DNA of 59,194 bases from the NCBI GenBank assembly GCA_037139415.1, contig JBAXGN010000017.1:1-59194 (forward strand), written 5' to 3'. The translations under genes were made by a program, and so were the position numbers. Source of the DNA: Verrucomicrobiota bacterium (GTDB lineage Bacteria; Verrucomicrobiota; Verrucomicrobiia; Limisphaerales; Fontisphaeraceae). Position 1 is the stretch's first letter; the number at the start of each line of letters is the position of its first letter. A model generated the notes under the pieces. The model saw nothing but the letters and a program-made list of their open reading frames with translations. It did no database searches and was not told the origin of the DNA. Positions 27,396 through 35,164 of this stretch are shown here, piece by piece.

Positions 27396-27916
27396 GTTAT
27401 CCCGAATCTGAAATGCCCATCCGCCGCGAACTTGGCGAGGCGCTGATGGCGTTTATCAAGAAGTTGACGGCGACGCGGCTGGGGAATGACCAGGAGGATT
27501 CGGTGATGCGGCAGGTGGCGACCGAGGAATATCGTCAGGCCGTACTCAAGGCGGCGGCGCAAAATATTGAGGTTTCGCTTTGCTGGCATACGCTGGCGGT
27601 CTGGACGGAGGAAGGCAAGGAGCGCATCGGGTATTTTGCGCGGGCGCTGGATTGCTGCCGGGCGGAAGCCAAGGCCAAGCCGCCGGAGACGTTTCGGGAA
27701 ATCTGGTGCTGGATTCACACGCAGGCGGATTGCCTGTTTGAAATCGGGCGGGTGCATTTCCACGAAGGCGCGCCGGAAGTGGCGCGGGAGTTTTTGACGG
27801 AAGCGCTGCCGCTGGCGCGCCAGGCCGATGCGTTGCAGGCGAAGGCCGATGTAACGGATGACCGGCTGGAAGGCCGGATCGCGGAATTGCTGTTGCAATT
27901 GCCGGAGGAAGAATAA
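27392..27916 (+). CDS. Hypothetical helical protein coupled to hsdS
   Basis: A 174-residue soluble protein that I do not recognise. It is rich in helices, Trp and Cys (CWHTLAVW, ALDCCRAEAKAK, FREIWCWIHTQADCLFEIG) and ends in helical stretches resembling TPR repeats (EFLTEALPLARQADALQAKA). There are no membrane segments and no signal peptide. Its ATG overlaps the hsdS stop (ATGA, 27392-27395), so it is translated with HsdS and may accompany the RM complex. The reading frame is long and codon use fits the neighbours, so I regard it as a real gene. Confidence 0.6.
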   Translation: MSYPESEMPIRRELGEALMAFIKKLTATRLGNDQEDSVMRQVATEEYRQAVLKAAAQNIEVSLCWHTLAVWTEEGKERIGYFARALDCCRAEAKAKPPETFREIWCWIHTQADCLFEIGRVHFHEGAPEVAREFLTEALPLARQADALQAKADVTDDRLEGRIAELLLQLPEEE

Positions 27917-27942
27917 CGGCATCCTGTCAAAGCCTGTCGTGC

Positions 27943-28041
27943 CTGCAAGCCGAAACCGATGTGGGATTGGAGGCGTTGCAGCCGGCGATTTTGGATAAGG
28001 CGTTTAAGGGAGTGACATCTGAGGAAGGCCGAATTTTTTAG
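27943..28041 (+). pseudogene. Remnant of the C-terminus of a second hsdS
   Basis: In frame the DNA reads LQAETDVGLEALQPAILD, then KAFKG and a short tail to a stop. This closely matches the end of the intact HsdS (LQGETEVELDALLPAILDRAFKG). No start or upstream domain is present. It marks a lost second specificity gene. Confidence 0.7.
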
Positions 28042-28046
28042 AAAAA

Positions 28047-28121
28047 GTGAATCATTCATCCAGCACCGCTCATTCCCTTGGTGCGCTTCTGAAATCCGAG
28101 CGCGACATCATGCGTGAGGGT
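28047..28121 (+). pseudogene. Remnant of the N-terminus of a second hsdM
   Basis: The frame reads MNHSSSTAHSLGALLKSERD followed by IMREG, close to the start of the hsdM at 24189 (TTAQSLGSLLKSARDIMRKD). It then runs into unrelated repeat DNA. Together with the hsdS remnant just before it, this is a footprint of a duplicated M/S cassette mostly deleted or overwritten. Confidence 0.7.
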
Positions 28122-28177
28122 GAGGCCGATGTGCCGCCCTTACAGGGCGGAGGGGATTTATTTGGGTGTGGTTTCCT

Positions 28178-28232
28178 GGGGCTTCGCTCGGCGCTTCACC
28201 CCAGGCTATCACATGAACGGGCCTTCAGCCCT
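28178..28232. repeat. GCTCGGCGCT-CACCCCAGG repeat, copy 1
   Basis: It begins GGGGCTTCGCTCGGCGCTTC, runs through CACCCCAGGCTATCACATG and ends GGGCCTTCAGCCCT. A second copy starts 92 bp later in the same orientation. Confidence 0.7.
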
Positions 28233-28269
28233 CAAACAACGGCATGAATGTTTTGAAACCATATTTCGA

Positions 28270-28324
28270 GGGGCTCCGCTCGGCGCTCCACCCCAGGCTA
28301 TCACATGAACAGGCCTTCGGCCCT
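28270..28324. repeat. GCTCGGCGCT-CACCCCAGG repeat, copy 2
   Basis: It begins GGGGCTCCGCTCGGCGCTCC and ends AGGCCTTCGGCCCT, differing from copy 1 at only a few positions over 55 bp. Confidence 0.7.
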
Positions 28325-28354
28325 TGTTAAATTCGTTTGATAGGATTCGTTTTT

Positions 28355-28382
28355 CATCCTGTCCATCCTGTTCATCCTGTCC
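28355..28382. repeat. ACAGGATGAACAGGAT repeat, inverted arm, distal copy
   Basis: The sequence reads CATCCTGTCCATCCTGTTC and continues in the same pattern. It is preceded by GTTAAATTCGTTTGATAGG, which matches the loop of unit 2, so the right half of a unit is preserved. It ends 22 nt before the YjbQ-like gene. Confidence 0.65.
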
Positions 28383-28404
28383 TTTTTATCTTAAGATACT
28401 CATC

Positions 28405-28830
28405 ATGTTGCGACAATTCGTTCATACGTTGAACATTTCCGCGCGCGGGCGCGGGTTCTATGAAATTACCGATGAGGTCAACGCGCTGGTGCGCCAGAGC
28501 GGTTTCCAGACCGGGCTGTGTACCCTCCATGTCCGGCACACCAGCGTTTCGTTGTTGATCCAGGAAAATGCCGATCCGGAAGTGCGGCTTGATCTGGAAC
28601 GCTTCTTTAGCCGGTTGATCCCGGATGGCGATCCGTTGTTCCGCCACACCTGCGAGGGAGACGATGATATGCCCGCTCATGTGCGCACCGCGCTGACGTG
28701 CGTCAATCTCAGCATTCCGATTACCCAGGGAAAACTGGTACTCGGCACGTGGCAGGGGCTTTACTTATGGGAACATCGCACGGCCTCGCATCGGCGCGAG
28801 GTGGTGGTGCATTTAATCGGGGAAACGTGA
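28405..28830 (+). CDS. YjbQ/UPF0047 family protein
   Basis: A 141-residue protein of the YjbQ family. The conserved core is visible: GLCTLHVRHTSVSLLIQENA (with the family His and Asn), DPEVRLDLERFF, GDDDMPAHVRTALTCVNLSI, and LGTWQGLYLWEHR near the end. Members of the family can show weak thiamine-phosphate synthase activity in vitro; the real role is uncertain. The length is normal for the family. The ATG at 28405 is preceded by repeat DNA, not by a clear ribosome-binding site. It is separated from the MglA-type cluster, which runs the other way. Confidence 0.88.
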   Translation: MLRQFVHTLNISARGRGFYEITDEVNALVRQSGFQTGLCTLHVRHTSVSLLIQENADPEVRLDLERFFSRLIPDGDPLFRHTCEGDDDMPAHVRTALTCVNLSIPITQGKLVLGTWQGLYLWEHRTASHRREVVVHLIGET

Positions 28831-28911
28831 ACCAACAACCGTTCTGACCACGGATTTCACGAATGATACGGATTCACTGCGGCTTGCGCCGGGCACCCTG
28901 ACGACGTGAGT

Positions 28912-29763
28912 TCAGGAATCGAGCGTGGAATGCGTTCCATCGCAGAAGGGCGGGTTTTTGGTATGCTTGCAGCCGCACCAAGTCACGCGGCGGGGATTAA
29001 AAATTTCAAAGGTTTTGGGCGCGAGGCCGGTGCCTTGATGGGAGCCGTCGCAATAGGGCTGGCTTTGGGAGCGTCCGCAGGAGCACCAATAGTAAACCCC
29101 TGGCATCATTTGGTCCACGTAGGGACCACGGCTGGCCACCACTGGGGCGGCGGGTTCCGCCGGTTCGGAGGCTAGCGCGGGTTCAAGGGCTTCCATCACC
29201 GGTACAGCGGGCGGCTCGGGCGTTGGCGTGGGAACAACGGGTGGTTCGAACGACGGTGCCGAGGCTTCCGAGGTAGGTTCCACCGGTTGAGGTTTGCGAC
29301 CGAACAAACCCTGCACGTCAGTCACGTTGAGGTCCGTGAGATCAAAACAGATATTGGTTCCGCGTTTCTCGGCAATCGCGATTTGATCCGCCAGCACCTT
29401 GGTGGTTTTGCTGGCGTAGAAACGAACGGCGCCCACACTGAGATGAGCGCCAAAAATAACCATCAGGATACAGTGCTCGTCCACGTTGAGCATGAGGGTG
29501 CTGAATCGCTCGCCCTGCTGGTACATGCCGGGGAATTTGTCTTCATTCAACAAGCCGGCCATGAACTGCACGGCGTTGAAGGAGTTCGAGGCCAAGGTGG
29601 CCAGCACATCCGGCGGATACTGATCCTGTCCGCCGCATTGCTGAATCAAGTGCCCGGCCTTCTCCACCAAAAGAACATGATTGGCCTCGGTTTTGGCCAT
29701 CAGTTCTTTCAGGGCGGCATCAATCCGCTGAAAGTCATCCTCGATCAGTTGAGGAAAATCCAT
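28912..29763 (-). CDS. Roadblock/LC7 (MglB-like) protein with two CDGSH iron-sulfur motifs
   Basis: A 283-residue protein. Residues 1-140 have the roadblock/LC7 fold typical of MglB-type partners of small GTPases (IDAALKELMAKTEANHVLLV, ERFSTLMLNVDEHCILMVIF). A Pro/Glu/Ala-rich linker covers about 155-220. The C-terminus holds two CDGSH-type sites: Cys227, Cys229, Cys238, His242 (CSCGRSQSQPYCDGSH) and Cys263, Cys265, Cys274, His278 (CGCKHTKNPPFCDGTH). Each has the full C-x-C-x8-C-x3-H pattern that binds a [2Fe-2S] cluster in known CDGSH proteins. The gene lies 2 nt after the MglA-type GTPase gene, so it is probably its regulator. A redox-responsive GTPase switch is inference. I know of no described protein with this domain pair. 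Confidence 0.87.
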   Translation of the reverse strand: MDFPQLIEDDFQRIDAALKELMAKTEANHVLLVEKAGHLIQQCGGQDQYPPDVLATLASNSFNAVQFMAGLLNEDKFPGMYQQGERFSTLMLNVDEHCILMVIFGAHLSVGAVRFYASKTTKVLADQIAIAEKRGTNICFDLTDLNVTDVQGLFGRKPQPVEPTSEASAPSFEPPVVPTPTPEPPAVPVMEALEPALASEPAEPAAPVVASRGPYVDQMMPGVYYWCSCGRSQSQPYCDGSHQGTGLAPKTFEIFNPRRVTWCGCKHTKNPPFCDGTHSTLDS

Positions 29764-29765
29764 AA

Positions 29766-30389
29766 TCAGGTGGTGGAAATCCGGCGACCGCCCTCGTTGA
29801 TGAACTTGTGCAACAACATGCGCGTAATCATATTGAGGGTTTCAAACACGCCTTCGCATTTGGGGGCGGTGGCGGTAAACGAGGGGACCTGGACATCACG
29901 ATTATTAAGCAAGAACTCCATGTATTCGACGGGCGCGAGATTGGGCAGATCGCGTTTGTTGTACTGAAGCACGTAGGGGATGTCGTCAATGTTCATTTTC
30001 AGCCCCTTGAGGTTATCCGCCAGGTTTTGAAAACTCTCGACGTTTTCCTGCATCTTGTCGTATTGCGAATCGGCCACAAAGACAATGCCATCCACCCCGC
30101 GCAGCACGAGTTGGCGGGTGGTGTTGTAGATGACCTGGCCGGGTACGGTGTAGAGTTGGAACTTGGTCTTGAAGCCCTTGATGGCCATGGCCTCCAGGGG
30201 CATAAAGTCGAAGAACAGGGTGCGATCCGAGCTGGTGGCCAGCGATACCATTTTGCCCTTGGCATCCGCATTACCCACCTGCACGTTGGCGTGAACCTGC
30301 TCGAGGTTGGTGGTTTTACCGCATTTGGCAGGCCCGTAATAAACGATCTTGACCTGCAATTCTTTGGTTGCCGCATTAATGATTGCCAT
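29766..30389 (-). CDS. MglA-type small Ras-like GTPase
   Basis: A 207-residue GTPase. Motifs: P-loop GPAKCGKTT (19-27), switch region SDRTLFFDFMPLE, TVPGQVIYNTTRQ with the Gln of the DxxG-equivalent (PGQ, 83-85), and base-recognition YNKRDLP (143-149). This fits the MglA group, which sets cell polarity and motility in bacteria and is normally controlled by MglB roadblock proteins; here roadblock proteins are encoded on both sides. I choose the ATG at 30389 (MAIINAATKELQVKIVYYG), the usual family N-terminus; a frame extension upstream would run into the end of the previous gene. The spacing is 22 nt to that gene and 2 nt to the next. Confidence 0.92.
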   Translation of the reverse strand: MAIINAATKELQVKIVYYGPAKCGKTTNLEQVHANVQVGNADAKGKMVSLATSSDRTLFFDFMPLEAMAIKGFKTKFQLYTVPGQVIYNTTRQLVLRGVDGIVFVADSQYDKMQENVESFQNLADNLKGLKMNIDDIPYVLQYNKRDLPNLAPVEYMEFLLNNRDVQVPSFTATAPKCEGVFETLNMITRMLLHKFINEGGRRISTT

Positions 30390-30411
30390 AAGTATTTGTC
30401 GTTTGTGGATT

Positions 30412-32259
30412 TTACTTTTGCTTTTGCAGTTCTTCTGCCACCAAATTGATATGGGCGGCGGGCAGGCATTCGCCCGGCCGGCTGACCGCCGCAAAAAAGA
30501 CCGCGCCAGACTGGCAAATCTGCCATTGGCATTTGCCCGCCTTAAGGGTCAGGGCGGTCACGTCGCCCATGCCGATGTCTCGGGCATACTGGTTCATCCG
30601 ATTGAAAATTTGCGGAATAAAGGCAGCCACCGTGTCGCTCTTGAAATCCGGCGGCAATTGGGCTGCGACCAGCATCCCATCCTCAAAGGCCAACAGCGTA
30701 CCCGCAACCCCGGGCAAGGCCGCCGTGTGCTGCACAATATCGTTCAGTTCCCAGTTGGTGCGTCCGGGCTGCCCAAACAATTCGCCCAAGGTCGTGGGCA
30801 GCTTGACCGCCGCCGGAGTGGCGGCGGGGACTTGAATGGGGACGACCGGCGTGGATGATGCCGCAACGGGGGGCGGCGGAACCACCGGCACCGGCGCTGG
30901 AGCGGGGGGGGGCGGTGCGGCCGCCGTCTTGCCACCGAACATGTCGGGAATCTTGCTATCAATCGCCAGCTTTTTCTGGGCTTGTTGCGGCTTGTGCTGG
31001 CTTAAATATAGCGGCGCGACCACTTTTAATGGCAGATCCACGGAGGCGCTACCTTGCGCGGAGGCGCCCGAGGGAGCGGGCTTGACCCAGCCCAACAGTT
31101 GCTGCCAAGTGAACGCCACTTTGCCAAATTTAAGACCACGGCCCACTTCTTCAGTCGGAATGAAAATGAAACCACCATCGAGGCCGAGCTTGGCAATCTC
31201 TTGTTTGATCGCTTCCGGCCAATTGGCACTCACCTCGTTTACCGGGACGGTGATCATGCCCGCCACCACGGGGCCGGCAGGAACCGCCGGAGCCGGAGCG
31301 GGGGTGGAAACAGCGGGCGCAGGCGTCACCGGAGCGGCGGGTTTGGCCGGTGCCATGGACGGCAATCCGGCCGGTTTCGGTGCGGGAGCCGCCGGTTTCG
31401 TCCCACCAATCATGGTCGGCGCGGAAGCTGGTTTGGCCGCTGGCGCGCTGGATGCCGCCATCATTTCACGTAACGCGGGAGAGACTGACAGCGGAGCGGT
31501 TGGCGCTGGCGGTGGGGGCGGTACGCTGACTTGGGGGGGCTCAGGTTCAGGGGGCGATACCGGTTTTGGTGGTTCGGGTTCAGGGGCGGGTGCCGGTTTG
31601 AGAGGCGCTGGCGCTGGAACTGGAGCCGACTCGGATCTACTGCGGGCCGCCTCCATCGAGGCAACCCCGATGACGGTTGCCTTGTCCGCGCCGCCGGGTT
31701 TGCCTTTGGGGCCAAACAAACCACCGATATCGTTGGGAAGGGCGACCCGTTTTTGGTCGCTGCGCTTTGGCAGCGCGGCAGCGCCGACAATGGCAATAAT
31801 CTCGCCCAGAGGAATTTCCACCTGGGTGTGATCCAGATCGCCGCCCGCCGCCAACAGCCCAGAAGCCCCTGACCGTAATTCGGCATAGGTGACCTTGACC
31901 ACGCCGGTGGACAGTTGCGTCAGCGTTGCTTGCCGGGAGATTTTGACCACATCTTTTGCCCCGACGGCGCGCGTCAGTTTGTCGTGAAGCTCTTTGGGCA
32001 GCTTGGCGATGATGGGCTTGAGGGGCAGTTCCAAAACATCCGCAGGGTCCAGCAGGGGAACTGGCGACGGTTCCTCCATCGGAGCCGAGTGCGGAGCTGG
32101 CGCCGGGGCGGCCGAGGGTGGTTTGGCAGGTCTGGCAGGCTGCTGGACCTGAGGTTTGGGAGTGGCTGTGCCGGCGGGTGCCGGATTGGCTGGCTGGACC
32201 GGAGCCTGGGACTTCTCCTCCGGTTTGCCACCGAATAATTTTTTAAAGATGCCGAACAT
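30412..32259 (-). CDS. Pro/Ala-rich protein with C-terminal roadblock domain
   Basis: A 615-residue protein. It opens MFGIFKKLFGGKPEEKSQAP, then has long Pro/Ala/Glu-rich linkers (much of 15-75, 210-340 and 440-490). Two related folded segments lie between: one near 75-135 (LPLKPIIAKLPKELHDKL ... KVTYAELRSG) and one near 335-395 (VPVNEVSANWPEAIKQEI ... KVAFTWQQLLGW). A third, shorter one contains VEIPLGEIIAIVG. The C-terminal 120 residues form a roadblock/LC7-like domain (LNDIVQHTAALPGVAGTLLA, DGMLVAAQLP). It heads the operon with the MglA-type GTPase. The linkers suggest a flexible scaffold with several binding sites for the GTPase or the roadblock partner. Low-complexity codons explain the open frames on the other strand. 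Confidence 0.83.
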   Translation of the reverse strand: MFGIFKKLFGGKPEEKSQAPVQPANPAPAGTATPKPQVQQPARPAKPPSAAPAPAPHSAPMEEPSPVPLLDPADVLELPLKPIIAKLPKELHDKLTRAVGAKDVVKISRQATLTQLSTGVVKVTYAELRSGASGLLAAGGDLDHTQVEIPLGEIIAIVGAAALPKRSDQKRVALPNDIGGLFGPKGKPGGADKATVIGVASMEAARSRSESAPVPAPAPLKPAPAPEPEPPKPVSPPEPEPPQVSVPPPPPAPTAPLSVSPALREMMAASSAPAAKPASAPTMIGGTKPAAPAPKPAGLPSMAPAKPAAPVTPAPAVSTPAPAPAVPAGPVVAGMITVPVNEVSANWPEAIKQEIAKLGLDGGFIFIPTEEVGRGLKFGKVAFTWQQLLGWVKPAPSGASAQGSASVDLPLKVVAPLYLSQHKPQQAQKKLAIDSKIPDMFGGKTAAAPPPPAPAPVPVVPPPPVAASSTPVVPIQVPAATPAAVKLPTTLGELFGQPGRTNWELNDIVQHTAALPGVAGTLLAFEDGMLVAAQLPPDFKSDTVAAFIPQIFNRMNQYARDIGMGDVTALTLKAGKCQWQICQSGAVFFAAVSRPGECLPAAHINLVAEELQKQK

Positions 32260-32543
32260 TAGGATACCTTTAGGGACGAGTCTGGCATGAATCCGGAAAT
32301 AAATCCATAAAAATCGTCATAATTCATGGGACTTGCTTTTAGGCGGGGAATGGTCTTTAATGGTACGGGTGCCGGGTTGGTACGGCGGTTTTCATTTTGA
32401 CCATCGGTTGCGCCATAAACCGGCTAAAGCCGGGATTCCGAACTGGGTGAGGCGCGACTTTGAGCGGTTGGGATCCTCCCGGCTTTAGCCGGGCGAGATC
32501 AGAATGAGAATGGCCTGGGACGGAAACGGCGACGTGGATAAGC
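32260..32543. other. Divergent promoter region with an inverted repeat
   Basis: These 284 bp separate the leftward GTPase operon from the rightward response-regulator operon. The only strong structure is a 16-bp inverted repeat (32420-32492). Promoters for both directions must lie here, but I could not pin them down. Confidence 0.5.
32420..32492. repeat. Perfect 16-bp inverted repeat (REP-like)
   Basis: CCGGCTAAAGCCGGGA (32420-32435) and its exact reverse complement (32477-32492) flank 41 nt. Each arm is itself nearly palindromic (CCGGCT-AGCCGG). It resembles paired REP elements; a regulatory role for the downstream response regulator is possible but not shown. Confidence 0.6.
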
Positions 32544-33626
32544 ATGGCAGAAAAATATAAGATTTTGTTGCTGGATGACGAGTTGGATCTGCTGGAACTG
32601 TACCAGGAGATGATGAAGCAACTCCCCAGTCAACCGGAAGTGCATACCTGCGATTCGGGTGCCAAGGCAATTGCATTGCTTGATTCCGAGCCGTTCAACC
32701 TGATGATTTCCGACCTGAACATGCCCCGCATGGACGGTTTGCAGGTGCTGTCCATTGTGCGCCGGAAATATCCCAAGCTGCGCGTCGTGGTCATCACTTC
32801 CATCATGGATGAACAGTTCCGTGCCCGCGCGTATGCGTTGGGGGTGGATTTGTTCTGGCAAAAACCCGGTAATGAGCAGGAGACCAAGCTGTTCCTGGAA
32901 AGCATTGAAGCGCTGATGGCCAAGGAGGAACAGGGTGGCTTTCGCGGGGTACAAAGCAAGAGCTTGGTGGACATCATTCAGCTTGAATGCATGTCCCAAA
33001 GTTCGGCGGTACTAAAAATCACCAACGGGGTGCTCGAGGGGCGCATTTGGATTATTAATGGCGAAATCATTGACGCTACCATTGGCGATCTTACGGGCGA
33101 GGATGCCTTCAAGAAAATCCTCTGCTGGAAGGCGGGTAATTTTGAAAGTCTGCCACCGGAGCCCACCCGCACGCGTACCGTGTTTAATTCGTATCAGGGT
33201 TTACTGTTGGATTCGGCGCAGAACATGGATGAGGCCCAGGCCATCGCCGATGGGAACGCGCCAGCGTCGGAAATTCATGAGGAAGCGAGCCAGCGCGTCA
33301 CGCCGCTGCAAGCCAGCGCGAAGGTCAGCGGGGTGGATTTCCTGCTGTCGGTGCCCTTGGATGAAAGCAAGCCGTTCGAGCAGTGGGGGGTGGAAAGCCC
33401 CGAGACCATGCTCAAGTTCACCCGCTGGATGTTCCACACGTTTCATGAACTTGGGGAGCGTTTTGTGGCTGGGCAGGTGCGGGAGGTGGCGGGCCGCGGG
33501 ATGCAGCGGCATGTGTCCATGGTGCGGGCGGGCGACCGATATTTGTGCGTCGGTCTCAAACGCAACCTGAATGCCGAGCAGCGGCGCGAAACTGTTAAAA
33601 CCGTCATTTCCAAATGGGTATCCTGA
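32544..33626 (+). CDS. Response regulator with DUF4388 (PATAN) domain
   Basis: A 360-residue protein. Residues 1-125 form a receiver domain with Asp11 and Asp12, phospho-acceptor Asp57 (MISDLNMP), Thr85 and Lys107 (WQKPG). Residues 135-235 match the DUF4388/PATAN domain (SLVDIIQLECMSQSSAVLKI, GEIIDATIGDLTGEDAFKKI, FESLPPEP). The last 110 residues are a further alpha/beta region. In other bacteria PATAN response regulators act in surface motility and light or chemical sensing. The divergent position next to the MglA-type operon suggests this regulator feeds the GTPase system. The ATG at 32544 is well defined. The next gene overlaps its 3' end by 13 nt. Confidence 0.9.
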   Translation: MAEKYKILLLDDELDLLELYQEMMKQLPSQPEVHTCDSGAKAIALLDSEPFNLMISDLNMPRMDGLQVLSIVRRKYPKLRVVVITSIMDEQFRARAYALGVDLFWQKPGNEQETKLFLESIEALMAKEEQGGFRGVQSKSLVDIIQLECMSQSSAVLKITNGVLEGRIWIINGEIIDATIGDLTGEDAFKKILCWKAGNFESLPPEPTRTRTVFNSYQGLLLDSAQNMDEAQAIADGNAPASEIHEEASQRVTPLQASAKVSGVDFLLSVPLDESKPFEQWGVESPETMLKFTRWMFHTFHELGERFVAGQVREVAGRGMQRHVSMVRAGDRYLCVGLKRNLNAEQRRETVKTVISKWVS

Positions 33627-33913
33627 ATTTTTTTTCCAAGGCCAAACCGGAGCTATTACAACTGCCCAGCGGCAGTTTTACGGTGGATCCACAGGGGCGG
33701 GTGGTGAGTTCGACGTTGCCGCATAACTTTCCCGAGGAGCAGACGCGCCACATCGCCGGGGTGGTGCTGCAGGCCTTCAAACAGGCGCAAGCGGCCAACG
33801 TGCCGCTCCTGGAACTGGCCATTGAATTTTCCGCGTTGAAAATCACCGCCAAGGAAATGCGCGGTGGCGCCATGATTTTCCTCGCCCCGCACGGTCCCTC
33901 CACCCAAGGATAA
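33614..33913 (+). CDS. Small protein, possibly roadblock-like
   Basis: A 99-residue protein of unknown family. FTVDPQGRVVSSTLPHNF and the following helix (HIAGVVLQAFKQAQAANV) and strand resemble the beta-beta-alpha-beta pattern of a minimal roadblock/LC7 domain, but this is structural impression only. No membrane segment or metal motif. It overlaps the response-regulator gene by 13 nt and precedes the helical protein at 33934 by 20 nt, so it is translated with them. The conserved linkage with a PATAN regulator suggests an accessory role in the same polarity or signalling pathway. Confidence 0.6.
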   Translation: MGILNFFSKAKPELLQLPSGSFTVDPQGRVVSSTLPHNFPEEQTRHIAGVVLQAFKQAQAANVPLLELAIEFSALKITAKEMRGGAMIFLAPHGPSTQG

Positions 33914-33933
33914 CCCGAACCATCCGCACGCCT

Positions 33934-34341
33934 ATGAGCGACAAACAGAAAATTGAAAATGTAATTATCCAGTTGGAGACATACCTGGAAAGCTGGAAAC
34001 AGTTCAAGACGTTCATTGAATTGGCGCGCGCCAAGAAATTTTCCCCGGAGGATGAGGCACAGTTCATGGAGGTGAAGAGCGCCGTGGCGCAACAGTTGGA
34101 AATGATCCTGGCCGCCTTTGAACAACCGGTGGTGGATCGCAATGAAATCCATGCGCTGCTCTCGGACGCCTCCTCGATCCGCAACCTGAGCGAGAAGACG
34201 GAAAACGCCCTGCGCAATGACGAGAACAAATGGAATAAAATTTACATCACCCTGCAGGCGGCGGTCGGCCAGCTTAAGGCGCAGCAGAAACAACTGGAGG
34301 GGAAATCGTTCTGGTCCGGGCTGTTTGGCGGCAAGAAATGA
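33934..34341 (+). CDS. Small helical protein of the regulator operon
   Basis: A 135-residue, almost wholly helical, charged protein with heptad-like stretches (KIENVIIQLETYLESWKQF, SAVAQQLEMILAAF, LQAAVGQLKAQQKQLEG). It ends with FWSGLFGGKK, reminiscent of the FGIFKKLFGGK start of the roadblock protein at 32259. It probably forms a coiled coil. No enzyme motif, no signal peptide. It is the third gene of the operon. Function unknown. Confidence 0.6.
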   Translation: MSDKQKIENVIIQLETYLESWKQFKTFIELARAKKFSPEDEAQFMEVKSAVAQQLEMILAAFEQPVVDRNEIHALLSDASSIRNLSEKTENALRNDENKWNKIYITLQAAVGQLKAQQKQLEGKSFWSGLFGGKK

Positions 34342-34444
34342 CCACCAAGGTTAGTCGAGAGGTGTGCGCGGGCATTTTTCCCGCGTAAATTTACCACCAT
34401 AAAAGCATTGTTTTTCATCGCTGCCCGGCGTAGGCTGGCAACGG

Positions 34445-35164
34445 ATGATGAAGACATTCGCCGAAATGAATTTTCCGGGTCGCCTGATCGCCGTTGAGGG
34501 CCTCGACGGCTCGGGCAAGACCACCCAGCTTTACTTGCTCAAGCGCTGGCTTGAGGCGCAGAATCTCCGGGTGTTTCATAGTGAATGGAATTCCTCGGAG
34601 CTGGTCAAATCCGCCACCAGCCGGGGAAAAAAGAGTGAACTCCTCACCCCCACCACCTTCAGCCTGATTCACGCGACGGATTTTGCGGATCGCTATGAGC
34701 GCCAGTTGGTGCCGCTGTTGCGCGCCGGTTACCTGGTCTTGTGCGACCGGTATGCGTTCACCGCGTTTGCCCGGGATACGGTGCGCGGCTGCCCCGCCGA
34801 ATGGGTGCGCGGAATCTATAGCTTCGCCTGCCAGCCGGACATCACCTTCTTTTTCCGGGCCAATTTGGACGTGTCGTTGCAGCGGATTCTGGATGGCCGC
34901 CCGCAATTGAAATATTTTGAGGCGGGCATGGACCTGCATCTTTCCAACGATCCGCAGGAGAGCTTCAAGATTTTCCAGGGGCGCTTGCTCGAACGCTATC
35001 TGGCGATGAGTTCCGAGTACCAATTCACCGTGATTGACGCCAACCAGGCCATTGAAACGCAGCAATCCCTGGTGCGTCGGCTGGTGGCCGCCCGAATCAA
35101 CCTGGCGGACTATCCGCGCGTGCGCGCCACCCCCCAGAACCCCACTATTCCCGCCGCTGTATGA
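34445..35164 (+). CDS. tmk: Thymidylate-kinase-like protein, copy 1
   Basis: A 239-residue P-loop kinase of the thymidylate kinase family: EGLDGSGKTT (18-27) with Lys25, the DRY block LCDRYAFTAFARD near 100, and a C-terminal helix. The canonical family would phosphorylate dTMP to dTDP. It differs from classical enzymes in the region after DRY, where the usual YQGxxR is replaced by ARDTVRG, so the nucleotide substrate is not certain. Its last 4 nt overlap the start of a second, related gene. The pair lies after the response-regulator genes. This copy keeps all Walker A residues. Confidence 0.82.
   Translation: MMKTFAEMNFPGRLIAVEGLDGSGKTTQLYLLKRWLEAQNLRVFHSEWNSSELVKSATSRGKKSELLTPTTFSLIHATDFADRYERQLVPLLRAGYLVLCDRYAFTAFARDTVRGCPAEWVRGIYSFACQPDITFFFRANLDVSLQRILDGRPQLKYFEAGMDLHLSNDPQESFKIFQGRLLERYLAMSSEYQFTVIDANQAIETQQSLVRRLVAARINLADYPRVRATPQNPTIPAAV

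Noticed and set aside
30836-31831. Gly/Ala-rich plus-strand open frame opposite the roadblock scaffold gene
   Set aside because: It arises from the Pro/Ala codon runs of the real gene read in antisense.
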